A stretch of 64,000 nucleotides of DNA from assembly GCF_900167075.1 (NCBI RefSeq), contig NZ_FUWH01000002.1, positions 339,005-403,004 of the forward strand. Direction: 5' to 3'. Below, in pieces: positions 17,197-25,477 of this stretch. The DNA comes from Sediminibacterium ginsengisoli (GTDB lineage Bacteria; Bacteroidota; Bacteroidia; Chitinophagales; Chitinophagaceae). The notes below the pieces were generated by a model. That model was given only the letters and a program-made list of their open reading frames with translations. It did not search any database and was not told the DNA's origin. The stretch's first letter is position 1. Every line of letters begins with the position of its first letter. The position numbers and the translations under genes were made by a program.

Positions 17197-17255
17197 AAAG
17201 AATAAAAGTTAAAGACTTTAAACGGCATGAAATACTTTCCTTTTTTATGAAATGA
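17193..17255 (+). CDS. 20-codon frame coupled to B1, doubtful
   Basis: The B1 stop TGA overlaps an ATG (ATGA at 17193-17196) that opens a 20-codon frame, MKRIKVKDFKRHEILSFFMK. ATGA coupling is the usual join between B1 and B2 in lasso operons, and the basic-aromatic sequence loosely resembles the N-terminus of B2. It may be a remnant of a former B2 start, a short regulatory frame or chance. Confidence 0.2.
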   Translation: MKRIKVKDFKRHEILSFFMK

Positions 17256-17348
17256 GGTTGTATAAAGGGTTTTGTTGTGCATAAAGAGTAAACTCAATTC
17301 AAAGGTGTTGCATTATAAATCATTGTAGTATTCTCCTAAATCAATCGG

Positions 17349-17966
17349 ATGACTGAAGCAGTAAAAATACAATTGCAGGAATTGCTCAGAAATTTCCCCG
17401 AATTGCAGCATACCCAGGTAAATTTTTCCGATACGCAGGTGATTTTTACAGGCCAACCAGATATTTCACCAATAACGGAACCACCTTTATGCAAAAAAGA
17501 AAAGCCGCCTCGTGATGTGATTGGCGGTCCTTCTAAAATAGAGATAAGAAAATCGCCTGTGCATGGCTTCGGTATTTTTGCCAGGGAGAAAATATTTGCC
17601 GGAGAACTGATCGAACAGGCGAAACTGCTAAAACTTGGCTATCGCCAGAAAGCTCAGCATGATGATGTAATTAATGATTATGTGTGGGGTAACAAATCAT
17701 GCACGTGCACAGAATGCCAGACGTATGGTGTTAAACAATATCTGGCTCTTGGTTTTGGATCCATTTATAATCATGCTGATAAGCCTAATACGCATAAAAA
17801 TATAGATTTTCCCCGTCAGTTGATATCTTTTACAGCGGCTACTGACATAGATGCTGACAATGAGATATTTACTCATTATGGTGCTAAATACTGGTTGCTC
17901 CGCGATTTCTGGAAGAATGTAAGAGAAAATAAGGAAATAGAAAAGCTGGATTTTACCCAAAAATAA
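17349..17966 (+). CDS. SET-domain protein methyltransferase
   Basis: 205 residues. SET enzymes transfer methyl groups from SAM to lysine. After an N-terminal ~60-residue region, the SET domain shows KSPVHGFGIFAREKI (GxG at 72-74), GSIYNHADKPNT (the Asn-His of the SAM/pseudoknot motif at 141-142) and ADNEIFTHYGAKYW with the active-site Tyr (177). An inserted CTCTEC cluster (118-123) could bind metal. It follows B1 by about 150 bases on the same strand. Because the predicted core has one lysine, N-methylation of that Lys is an attractive but untested role; the N-terminal extension may bind the peptide. Confidence 0.85.
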   Translation: MTEAVKIQLQELLRNFPELQHTQVNFSDTQVIFTGQPDISPITEPPLCKKEKPPRDVIGGPSKIEIRKSPVHGFGIFAREKIFAGELIEQAKLLKLGYRQKAQHDDVINDYVWGNKSCTCTECQTYGVKQYLALGFGSIYNHADKPNTHKNIDFPRQLISFTAATDIDADNEIFTHYGAKYWLLRDFWKNVRENKEIEKLDFTQK

Positions 17967-17989
17967 ATATTCCATTTTTGCAGTGTCAT

Positions 17990-18865
17990 CTATTCCATAA
18001 TTAAACTTGAAGGGTAACCATACTGCTGCATTACAGTTCCATGCGTACTGATGATCAAATTAGCTTGCTCTTTTGTTAATTCATCTACCCATTTCCCAGC
18101 CTGCCCCTGCCTGAAAAAAGATCTTGATGGATTTATTTCATTAAACCCGGCAGTAGATTCTTGTTGTTTTAACTGATGAAAGCTGGTAGTAGCTAAAGCT
18201 TTATTGATTTCCTGTTGAGATGCTTGCAAACCAATAAAATCCGTAATCCTGGAAAATGTAGCCAGTGTGTCGGCAAGCATATCTTCATACCTGATTATTA
18301 GAACTGGAAATTGAGTAACATATTTCCAACTTAATACATGTTCGCTCCAACTTAGCAGCAGTTGCGGAAACTGGCTTTCGTTATTCAGGTTGTTTTTTTG
18401 AGATGCCAGGAATGCCATGGGGTTGTTCATGGTTAGGATCATTTGGTCGAAAGATTTGCCCATATGATTTGAAAAAGATGCAACAATGTCAAGTGGATTT
18501 CTGATAAAATAAACAGCACATCTTGTTGGAGCAGCTGGTATTATAGGAAGCCCTTTTTCATTCAGAATATATGCGTCGTGAACTTTAAGGAACAGCTTCT
18601 CTGAAGATTGGTTCAGGTTGGCGAATTCCGTGAACACCTCCGGGAGCAACTGCAATACTTCATGCCTGTAAAGATAACCGGAGTCGAAATCTGTGAATTG
18701 CTCAAAAAGCGCTCTTGATGAAAAAATGCCCTGGATTTCAGGTGTATTGATATTAAATGCACCATCGTTTTTCAGTAGTGCAGATAAGAACATCCTGAAC
18801 CATGTATTACCTGATTTCGGATAGGATGCAAGCCAGACTATTTTTTTCGCAACATCAATCCTCAT
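17990..18865 (-). CDS. PAPS-dependent sulfotransferase
   Basis: 291 residues. It transfers sulfate from PAPS to a hydroxyl or amine. The 5'-phosphosulfate loop is WLASYPKSGNTWFR (PKSGNTW at 16-22), and the 3'-phosphate site is YFIRNPLDIVASFSNHMG; the C-terminal FRQGQAGKW is the third PAPS-binding block. It starts 4 bases inside the 3' end of the upstream kinase gene, so the two are translationally coupled. Sulfotransferase genes occur with HPr-like kinases in some lasso clusters; here the peptide offers Ser and Thr hydroxyls. The APS kinase at 9027-9638 could feed it. A carbohydrate substrate cannot be excluded. Confidence 0.88.
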   Translation of the reverse strand: MRIDVAKKIVWLASYPKSGNTWFRMFLSALLKNDGAFNINTPEIQGIFSSRALFEQFTDFDSGYLYRHEVLQLLPEVFTEFANLNQSSEKLFLKVHDAYILNEKGLPIIPAAPTRCAVYFIRNPLDIVASFSNHMGKSFDQMILTMNNPMAFLASQKNNLNNESQFPQLLLSWSEHVLSWKYVTQFPVLIIRYEDMLADTLATFSRITDFIGLQASQQEINKALATTSFHQLKQQESTAGFNEINPSRSFFRQGQAGKWVDELTKEQANLIISTHGTVMQQYGYPSSLIME

Positions 18866-19779
18866 TTGAAATGTATTAATTCAATAACTTTTTCCGCCAG
18901 CAGGTTAATTGTATTCAGGTTCTGGTCCCTCCTTATTTCATATACCGAGGAAGTTGTGGATAGTTTGGACAAGGTGGAGAAATTGACAGCCCGTTTTAGC
19001 ATACCATCCAATTGCAATTGTCTATATGGCATTTTGAATAATGCTAAAGATGCTTCCATTGAACTTATTTTTCTAATCTCTACATCTTCTTTAGTAGCAG
19101 GATGTGAATCATTCAATATGAATGTGCAGAAGATGTCTCTTGAGAGCATGTCAAAAGAACCGTGGAAATAATTTCCGTATTTCGCCAGATGAGGTCTTAG
19201 CTGAACATTCAATTCGCTTCGTTGCACCGATAAAAGATCGAAGCTGTCTTCCCACAGTTTAGACATCGGATAAGAAGGATAAATAACTAACTTATCATCA
19301 TTGCTGATTTTTAATACACATATGTCATCCGAAAATATCGGATAACCTAGTGCGTTCAACTTAGTGGCAAGTGTGGATTTTCCTGCCCTTGAATGCCCAC
19401 AGAAAAGTATAAGCTTCTCATTATACACTACAGCAGATGCATGTAAAGGAATTGTATTCCGCTGATAAAGGATGGCTGTGATAGCGTTGCTCAGTAAAAA
19501 AAGACGAACACTGCTGATGTCTGCGCCGGCAGCTGGCTGTACAATGATTCTGTTGCCATTACTTGCATAATAGCTCGCAATGCCATTCACTTTAAGAAGG
19601 TATTCGGTAGGTGCAACCAACATATCTACTCTCTTTAGCGTTGGCTCACCCCTAAGTTCCTTTGGAGTATTGCCATATTGTATGGTAATGTCAGGTACTT
19701 CTGAAAATGGAAACGGATACAATTCCGGAAACTCAATTTCTGATGTGATGTACAAGCCAAATCCCCAATACTGATGCAT
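18862..19779 (-). CDS. HPr-kinase-like lasso peptide kinase
   Basis: 305 residues. The C-terminal half of HPr kinase is recognisable: PLHASAVVYN (His113), Walker A GHSRAGKST (128-136), GYPIFSDDICVL with the catalytic Asp pair (151-152). The N-terminal ~100 residues replace the HPrK N-domain. Homologues in lasso clusters (paeninodin, Thermobacillus) phosphorylate the hydroxyl of the C-terminal Ser of the precursor. The precursor here ends in Ser-Ser, which fits. It heads a two-gene minus-strand unit with the sulfotransferase and is divergent from B2. Confidence 0.87.
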   Translation of the reverse strand: MHQYWGFGLYITSEIEFPELYPFPFSEVPDITIQYGNTPKELRGEPTLKRVDMLVAPTEYLLKVNGIASYYASNGNRIIVQPAAGADISSVRLFLLSNAITAILYQRNTIPLHASAVVYNEKLILFCGHSRAGKSTLATKLNALGYPIFSDDICVLKISNDDKLVIYPSYPMSKLWEDSFDLLSVQRSELNVQLRPHLAKYGNYFHGSFDMLSRDIFCTFILNDSHPATKEDVEIRKISSMEASLALFKMPYRQLQLDGMLKRAVNFSTLSKLSTTSSVYEIRRDQNLNTINLLAEKVIELIHFK

Positions 19780-20027
19780 GAGTAAAAACGATTATATTTG
19801 ATTGACAAATATAAGCGTAATCCATTATATGCGTGGTTGGTGCCATCCGAATAATACGGTGGTAATCTTTGAAGACAATATGCTGGAACTGAACATGTCT
19901 TTATATTACGCAGATAACATCAGATGTACACAGGCTTTATATCGTTGTTTGGGTAAACAGCTACCGGTAACACTTAGCAGTTACTGCACGTAAAATAGCT
20001 ATCTTGCCATTTTGAAGCTAGATCCTT

Positions 20028-20474
20028 ATGTCTCTCGTAAAAAAAACGCGCATTTTTTTTCATTTCTCAACCCGGCAAAAGTTCCTTTTTTTCAGGGCGC
20101 TTTTTCTGTCGGGTCTCGTGCGTTTTACACTTAGCTTTCTTCCTTTCAGGAAAGTGATGAAATGGCTGGGTACAGACAGTATTGAAACCGATAAACTACC
20201 CGACCCCGAAACCCTGCAATACCGTACAGAAGTGAAAACTGCATTAGCCCTTGCAGACCGGTACACATTCTGGAAAACGGAATGTTATACAAGATCACTG
20301 ACTGCCAAGATCCTGCTGCGTAAGAAAGGAATACCCAGTACCCTTTACATTGGATTTTATAAAGATGAGACCGGCGTTTATAAGGGGCATGCCTGGCTGC
20401 GCAGTGCAGATATGCTGGTAACCGGCAACATGCCCGAACTGCACCTCTACCAGGTACATTCTTTTTTTTCCTGA
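20028..20474 (+). CDS. lasso peptide B2 leader peptidase
   Basis: 148 residues, the usual length of a stand-alone B2. This transglutaminase-fold cysteine protease cuts the leader from the precursor once B1 has bound it. An N-terminal hydrophobic helical region (about 15-45) is followed by TECYTRSLTAKILLRKKGIP with the nucleophile Cys86, and YKGHAWLR with His121. The third residue, an Asp about 12 positions after His in McjB, is not clear: Asp128 and Asn134 are the candidates. Divergent from the kinase gene with a 248-base shared upstream region; last gene of the island. Confidence 0.88.
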   Translation: MSLVKKTRIFFHFSTRQKFLFFRALFLSGLVRFTLSFLPFRKVMKWLGTDSIETDKLPDPETLQYRTEVKTALALADRYTFWKTECYTRSLTAKILLRKKGIPSTLYIGFYKDETGVYKGHAWLRSADMLVTGNMPELHLYQVHSFFS

Positions 20475-20554
20475 TTGCGCTGAATGTTTTAACTTTTAGC
20501 AGCGATTGACATCAATATTGAAGGTCAGATCCTTACTTCGTCATAAACTAACCT

Positions 20555-22132
20555 ATGCTGGATCATTTTCCTTTTTACCTCGCATTGATCGTGCTGATCC
20601 TTTTGCTGATCATGCTGGGCAATAAGATCAAAGTAGCTTATCCTGTGCTGCTCGTGCTGGCAGGGCTTATCATCAGTTTTATTCCTGGTATCCCGGTATT
20701 GAAAATAGACCCGGAACTGATCTTTGTGATATTTCTTCCGCCCCTGTTGTACGAAGCTGCCTGGGCCAATTCCTGGAAAGAGCTCTGGCGCTGGCGCAGG
20801 ATCATTGGCAGTTTTGCATTTGTGGTTGTTTTTCTTACCGCTATTTCTGTTGCCTTTGTTGTAAACGCATGGATCCCGGGGTTTTCATTAGCGCTGGGAT
20901 TTCTCCTCGGTGGCATCGTCTCGCCTCCGGATGCGGTAAGTGCCGGAGCAATATTGAAATTTGTGAAGGTCCCGAAGCGTATGTCAATGATCCTGGAAGG
21001 TGAGAGCCTGCTCAATGATGCATCTTCCCTGATCATTTTCCGTTTTGCCCTGATCGCGGTTGCTACCGGCCAGTTTGTCTGGCACCAGGCCGCACTGAGT
21101 TTTTGCTGGATGGTAGCCGGTGGAACGGTGATCGGATTATTGGTAGGAATGCTTTTTCTTAAAGCACATAAATGGCTGCCTACAGATGCAAATGCAGATA
21201 TTATTCTTACGCTGATCACGCCTTATGCTATGTATATCGCAGCAGAAGAAGTGCATGCTTCAGGCGTACTCGCTGTGGTCAGCGGCGGACTTTTCCTGTC
21301 TTACCACAGGCATCGCTTCCTCAACGTTACGTCAAGGCTGCGCAGCGAGAATGTCTGGCAAAGCCTGGTATTCCTGCTGAATGGCCTGGTGTTTCTCCTG
21401 ATCGGGCTGGACATGCCTGAAATCATCGAAGGCCTGAAAGCGGATGGTATCAGCTTTTACGAGGCTACAGGCTATAGTCTGCTGATCACTGCCGTACTGA
21501 TCCTGGGCAGGATGCTCGCTGCCTACGGCGCCGTGATCGTGACCATGCTGGCCAGTCGCTTTATTACCGTTGCCGATAACAGGCCGGGTATGAAAGCGCC
21601 GCTGGTGCTGGGCTGGACCGGCATGCGCGGTGTGGTTTCGCTGGCGGCAGCATTATCGATCCCCGTAACACTGGATAATGGTACTCCGTTCCCCCACCGT
21701 AACCTGATCCTGTATATCACATTTGTTGTGATACTCGTAACCTTGGTTTTACAGGGGCTGACTTTGCCCGTACTGATCAGGAAAATAAAAATGAAAGAAT
21801 TCAACGATCATCAGCCGGAAGAGGAAACGATCCGTGAGCTTCGCGAAGCACTGGCGCGCGAGGCGCTGGAATATTTGCAGACCAACCATCCGGATCAGCT
21901 CGGACAGGATCTTTTATTGCAAAAACTGGCCGGACAATGGCAGCACCAGCTGCAGGCCCATGGAACGGACAAGCTGGAAGAACATATCGCAGTTATCTAC
22001 AGGTCGGTTATCAGCCGGCAACGCGAATTCCTGTTGCAGAGGAATAAGACTGATTCACGTATCGATGAAGAAGTGGTCAGGAAATTCCTGCACCGGCTGG
22101 ATTTTGAAGAGGAGAAACTGAAGCTGGATTAG
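20555..22132 (+). CDS. Na+/H+ antiporter, CPA1 (NhaP-like) family
   Basis: 525 residues with about twelve membrane segments in the first ~415. It exchanges Na+ or K+ for H+ across the inner membrane. Family blocks: IFLPPLLYEAAWANSW, GIVSPPDAVSAGAILK (the ion-binding Asp in the PPDAV motif), LEGESLLNDASSLIIF (ND) and GWTGMRGVVSLAAALSIP. The soluble C-terminal ~110 residues are charged and helical, typical of CPA1 exchangers in Bacteroidota. G+C content rises here to the level of the core genome. It is followed 34 bases later by an Nramp transporter, likely the same transcript. Confidence 0.92.
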   Translation: MLDHFPFYLALIVLILLLIMLGNKIKVAYPVLLVLAGLIISFIPGIPVLKIDPELIFVIFLPPLLYEAAWANSWKELWRWRRIIGSFAFVVVFLTAISVAFVVNAWIPGFSLALGFLLGGIVSPPDAVSAGAILKFVKVPKRMSMILEGESLLNDASSLIIFRFALIAVATGQFVWHQAALSFCWMVAGGTVIGLLVGMLFLKAHKWLPTDANADIILTLITPYAMYIAAEEVHASGVLAVVSGGLFLSYHRHRFLNVTSRLRSENVWQSLVFLLNGLVFLLIGLDMPEIIEGLKADGISFYEATGYSLLITAVLILGRMLAAYGAVIVTMLASRFITVADNRPGMKAPLVLGWTGMRGVVSLAAALSIPVTLDNGTPFPHRNLILYITFVVILVTLVLQGLTLPVLIRKIKMKEFNDHQPEEETIRELREALAREALEYLQTNHPDQLGQDLLLQKLAGQWQHQLQAHGTDKLEEHIAVIYRSVISRQREFLLQRNKTDSRIDEEVVRKFLHRLDFEEEKLKLD

Positions 22133-22166
22133 GGATTGAAATAAACGAGCCTTTCAACAACAACAA

Positions 22167-23465
22167 ATGAGTGCCAAACAAAAAAGACGGATCCGGAAAA
22201 GAAAATTAGGTAAAGTGTTCGGACTGTTAGGTCCCGGGCTTACTACCGGTGCGGCCGACGATGACCCGTCTGGTATAGCTACTTATTCGCAGACGGGCGC
22301 CCAGTTCGGATACGGGCAACTGTGGACAGCTTTATATATGCTGCCCTTCATGATTGCCGTGCAGGAAGCCTGCGCGAGAATCGGACTAGTGACGGGTAAA
22401 GGCATTGCAGCGGTTGTACGCGAACATTACAGTAGCAAAATATTATACAGTGTGGTAGGGCTGGTGGTAGTAGCCAATACCATCAATATCGGTGCAGATA
22501 TCGGTGCAATGGCAGCAGCTGCCCAATTATTGATCCCTGTTCCGTTTGTTGTATTGACGTTGCTCTTCACGGCAGGTATATTGCTGCTGGAAGTATTCAC
22601 AAGTTACCGGGTTTACGCCCGGATCCTTAAATGGCTGGCGCTGGCATTGCTTGCGTATCCCATCACAGTTTTTATCGTAGATCAGCCCTGGCCGGAAGTA
22701 TTACGCGCAACGGTGGTTCCTCATTTTGAATTCACGTTTGCATTCCTGTTCATTATTACGGGTGTTTTCGGCACAACCATTACACCTTATATGTTTTTCT
22801 GGGAAGCGTCACAGGAAGTGGAGGAGTTACAGGAAAAAGGAATGATCGTAAACGGGAAACCCAGGGTGCGCTGGCCGCATATCCGGGCCATGCGCAAAGA
22901 CAATACGGTAGGTATGATCATTTCCGAATTCACAACCTGGTGTATTTTACTGGTTGGCGCAACCGTATTGCATAAAAGCGGTGTAACGGATATCCGTAAC
23001 GCTTCCGATGCAGCCAAAGCCCTGGAACCGCTGGTAAGTTCTTTTCCGCACGCCGGTTATCTTGCCAAGCTGATCTTTTCCATCGGTATCATAGGGCTCG
23101 GTATGCTTGCCGTGCCTGTTTTGTCCGGCTCGGCCGCCTACGCCGTATCTGAAGCATTTAACTGGAATGCCAGCTTTAATCTCAAGCTCCGTAAAGCGCA
23201 TGGTTTTTATGGTGTGATCACGATTGCAACTATTGTAGGACTGATCATCAATTTTATCGGGATAGATCCCGTAAAAGCGCTGGTTTATACGGCAGTTATC
23301 AACGGCATCGCTGCTGTGCCCCTCTTATTCCTGGTAGTCAAGATCGCATCGGATGAAAAGATCATGGGTAAATTCAAAAGCGGCTGGTTATCCAAAACAT
23401 TCCTCTGGGCTACATTCCTGGTGATGGCTTGTGCGGCAATCGCACTGTTATTCACACTCTGGTAA
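22167..23465 (+). CDS. Nramp-family divalent metal transporter
   Basis: 432 residues, about eleven membrane segments. It probably imports Mn2+ or other divalent ions with protons. The first helix carries GAADDDPSGIATYSQTGAQF, the counterpart of the DPG-N metal-binding motif of MntH but with DPSG and no Asn, and helix 6 has GTTITPYMFFWEASQ in place of the usual A-x-x-M-P-H motif. These changes place it in a divergent branch of the family, so a substrate other than Mn2+ (for example Mg2+) is possible. Located directly after the antiporter gene. Confidence 0.85.
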   Translation: MSAKQKRRIRKRKLGKVFGLLGPGLTTGAADDDPSGIATYSQTGAQFGYGQLWTALYMLPFMIAVQEACARIGLVTGKGIAAVVREHYSSKILYSVVGLVVVANTINIGADIGAMAAAAQLLIPVPFVVLTLLFTAGILLLEVFTSYRVYARILKWLALALLAYPITVFIVDQPWPEVLRATVVPHFEFTFAFLFIITGVFGTTITPYMFFWEASQEVEELQEKGMIVNGKPRVRWPHIRAMRKDNTVGMIISEFTTWCILLVGATVLHKSGVTDIRNASDAAKALEPLVSSFPHAGYLAKLIFSIGIIGLGMLAVPVLSGSAAYAVSEAFNWNASFNLKLRKAHGFYGVITIATIVGLIINFIGIDPVKALVYTAVINGIAAVPLLFLVVKIASDEKIMGKFKSGWLSKTFLWATFLVMACAAIALLFTLW

Positions 23466-23909
23466 ATACCTTTGCCACTGCAATGAACCAGGCCGACTGA
23501 TTTAACGGTTTGAATAAATATAATTTCCTATGTTTGCTCAAACATGCAGGGTATTATTCCACATATCAAGCCGTTAACACCTGTCAGGTACTTTGTTGTA
23601 CGTGATACGGCGGATTGTTACACCTGCTCATTTACAGAGTTTCTTCCTTTTACGTCTAACCTGTATTATTTCTCCAGCTTCAAAGCTTTTAAAACGCAGG
23701 CCGCGGCCTGATTTCACAGGCAGCCGCGGAATTTTGTCCTGTCGGGTCATAAAAGCAGTGCTGTTCCTTATTTCAAACAGATCATATTAGCCGGGTATCA
23801 TTACCGCGGGCAATAGCAATAAGCATGGAATGCTTATCAGTACAGCCTCTTTTTGCATCGGGTGGGATAATCGTAATTCGCCACATTTTCAGGATGCAAA
23901 TTCTATCAT
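23466..23909. other. non-coding region before the glutamate-synthase-like gene
   Basis: 444 bases. A bulged stem CCGCGGCCTG (23701-23710) / CAGGCAGCCGCGG (23717-23729) followed by ATTTTG could be a terminator for the antiporter-Nramp unit. A 65-codon frame at 23593-23790 looks random and is not called. Nothing else is seen. Confidence 0.4.
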
Positions 23910-25472
23910 ATGTCTATTCATAAAAAAAATATTTCCGTCAGTGGTACCATCATAGCCATACTCGTGCTGCTGAATACCGTTGTGCTGAAAAGCGCTTTTG
24001 TGTACGATTCAAACAGGTACTGGCTACTATGTATCACTTTGCCGCTTTTACTGCTGGCATTGTACGATGTGCTGCAGAAAAAACATGCGTTGCGGCGCAA
24101 TTACCCCATACTTGCGCATTTCCGTTATATGCTGGAAAATATCCGGCCGGAGATCAGGCAGTATTTTTTCGAAGACGATCTCAATGGTAAACCCTTTAAC
24201 CGCAGGCAACGTTCGATCGTTTACCAGCGGTCGAAGAACCAGAAACAGACGGTTGCGTTCGGTATGCAGGCCGATCCTTCCGCACCTGGTTACGAATGGG
24301 TGGGCCATTCCATTTACCCTGTTTCCGTAAAAACGGAAAGCCTGCGCGTAAAAATCGGTCATTCCCAGTGCTCGCAACCTTATGTAGCCAGTATTTTCAA
24401 TATAGGTGCGATGAGTTACGGTGCCCTGAGCAAGACTGCTGTTACTGCATTGAATGAAGGGGCTGCTCTTGGTGGATTTGCACAGAACACCGGCGAAGGC
24501 GGGATCAGCGATTATCATATGCGCGGCGGTGATCTTATCTGGCAGATCGGTACAGGTTATTTCGGTTGCAGGAACGAGAATGGCGGGTTTCATATGTCAT
24601 CCTTCAGACAAAAAGCCCTGCTTCCGAACGTGAAAATGATCGAAGTGAAATTGTCGCAGGGCGCGAAACCCGGCAAGGGCGGTATATTACCTGCAGCGAA
24701 GAACACACAGGAGATTGCCGCCATCAGGAATGTTGCACAAGGCACCACGATCCATTCACCGGCAAGGCACAGCGCATTCGACGGACCGGTAGGATTACTG
24801 AAGTTCCTGCAGCTGCTGCGCAATCTCAGCGAAGGGAAGCCTGTCGGCTTCAAATTATGTATTGGCGACAAGCAGGAGTTCATCGATATCTGCGATGCGA
24901 TGGTAACTACCGGGATCCTGCCCGATTTTATCTGTGTGGATGGTGCAGAAGGAGGAACAGGTGCCGCACCACTGGAATTCACCGATCATCTCGGGATGCC
25001 TTTGTATGAAGGGCTCACATTCGTCCGGCGCACACTGGATGCATTTGGTTTTTCAGAAAAGATCAGGATCATAGCAGCAGGTAAGATCATTACCGGGTTC
25101 GATATTCTGAAAGCCCTTGCACTTGGTGCATCAGCCTGCTACAGCGCAAGAGGAATGATGTTCGCTTTGGGCTGTATACAGGCACTGAAATGCGACAGCG
25201 ATAAATGCCCTGCCGGTGTGGCAACGCAGGATGAAACATTGTATAACGGACTTGATGTAACAGATAAGAAGAACCGGGTAGCCAGCTTTCATGCCAATAC
25301 ACTGGCAGCTACAAAAGAGATCATGGAAGCATGCGGGTTCAGCAGTCCTGATGAGATCAAAGCAGCCCGTTTCTTCAGACGTGTGGATGAACAGAGGACG
25401 AGGAGTTTTGAAGAGATCTATTTCGCCGCCAGCCGAAAAATATTTAAACAGGATTATCAACAATTAAACTGA
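23910..25472 (+). CDS. FMN-binding glutamate synthase family protein
   Basis: 520 residues. Two N-terminal membrane helices (about 11-30 and 39-58) precede a large TIM-barrel domain like the FMN/Fe-S domain of the glutamate synthase large subunit: SIFNIGAMSYGALSKTA, NTGEGGISDYH, GAKPGKGGILPAAKN, VDGAEGGTGAAPLEF and GKIITGFDILKALALGA. The Cys motif near the end (MFALGCIQALKCDSDKCPAG) fits the 3Fe-4S ligands of GltB. There is no glutaminase domain, so it is not a full glutamate synthase. The physiological substrate is not known. Followed 5 bases later by a small GreA/Rnk-like gene. Confidence 0.87.
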   Translation: MSIHKKNISVSGTIIAILVLLNTVVLKSAFVYDSNRYWLLCITLPLLLLALYDVLQKKHALRRNYPILAHFRYMLENIRPEIRQYFFEDDLNGKPFNRRQRSIVYQRSKNQKQTVAFGMQADPSAPGYEWVGHSIYPVSVKTESLRVKIGHSQCSQPYVASIFNIGAMSYGALSKTAVTALNEGAALGGFAQNTGEGGISDYHMRGGDLIWQIGTGYFGCRNENGGFHMSSFRQKALLPNVKMIEVKLSQGAKPGKGGILPAAKNTQEIAAIRNVAQGTTIHSPARHSAFDGPVGLLKFLQLLRNLSEGKPVGFKLCIGDKQEFIDICDAMVTTGILPDFICVDGAEGGTGAAPLEFTDHLGMPLYEGLTFVRRTLDAFGFSEKIRIIAAGKIITGFDILKALALGASACYSARGMMFALGCIQALKCDSDKCPAGVATQDETLYNGLDVTDKKNRVASFHANTLAATKEIMEACGFSSPDEIKAARFFRRVDEQRTRSFEEIYFAASRKIFKQDYQQLN

Positions 25473-25477
25473 TAGTT

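Noticed and set aside
19829..19993. 54-codon plus-strand frame (begins MRGWCHPNNT) between the kinase and B2 genes, considered as a second precursor
   Set aside because: No Y/W-x-x-P leader motif followed by a Gly and an Asp/Glu ring acceptor, and it lies in the shared promoter region of two divergent genes. Kept out of the gene list but worth a look in relatives.
23593..23790. 65-codon frame upstream of the glutamate-synthase-like gene
   Set aside because: Random-looking composition and an overlap with the putative terminator stem.
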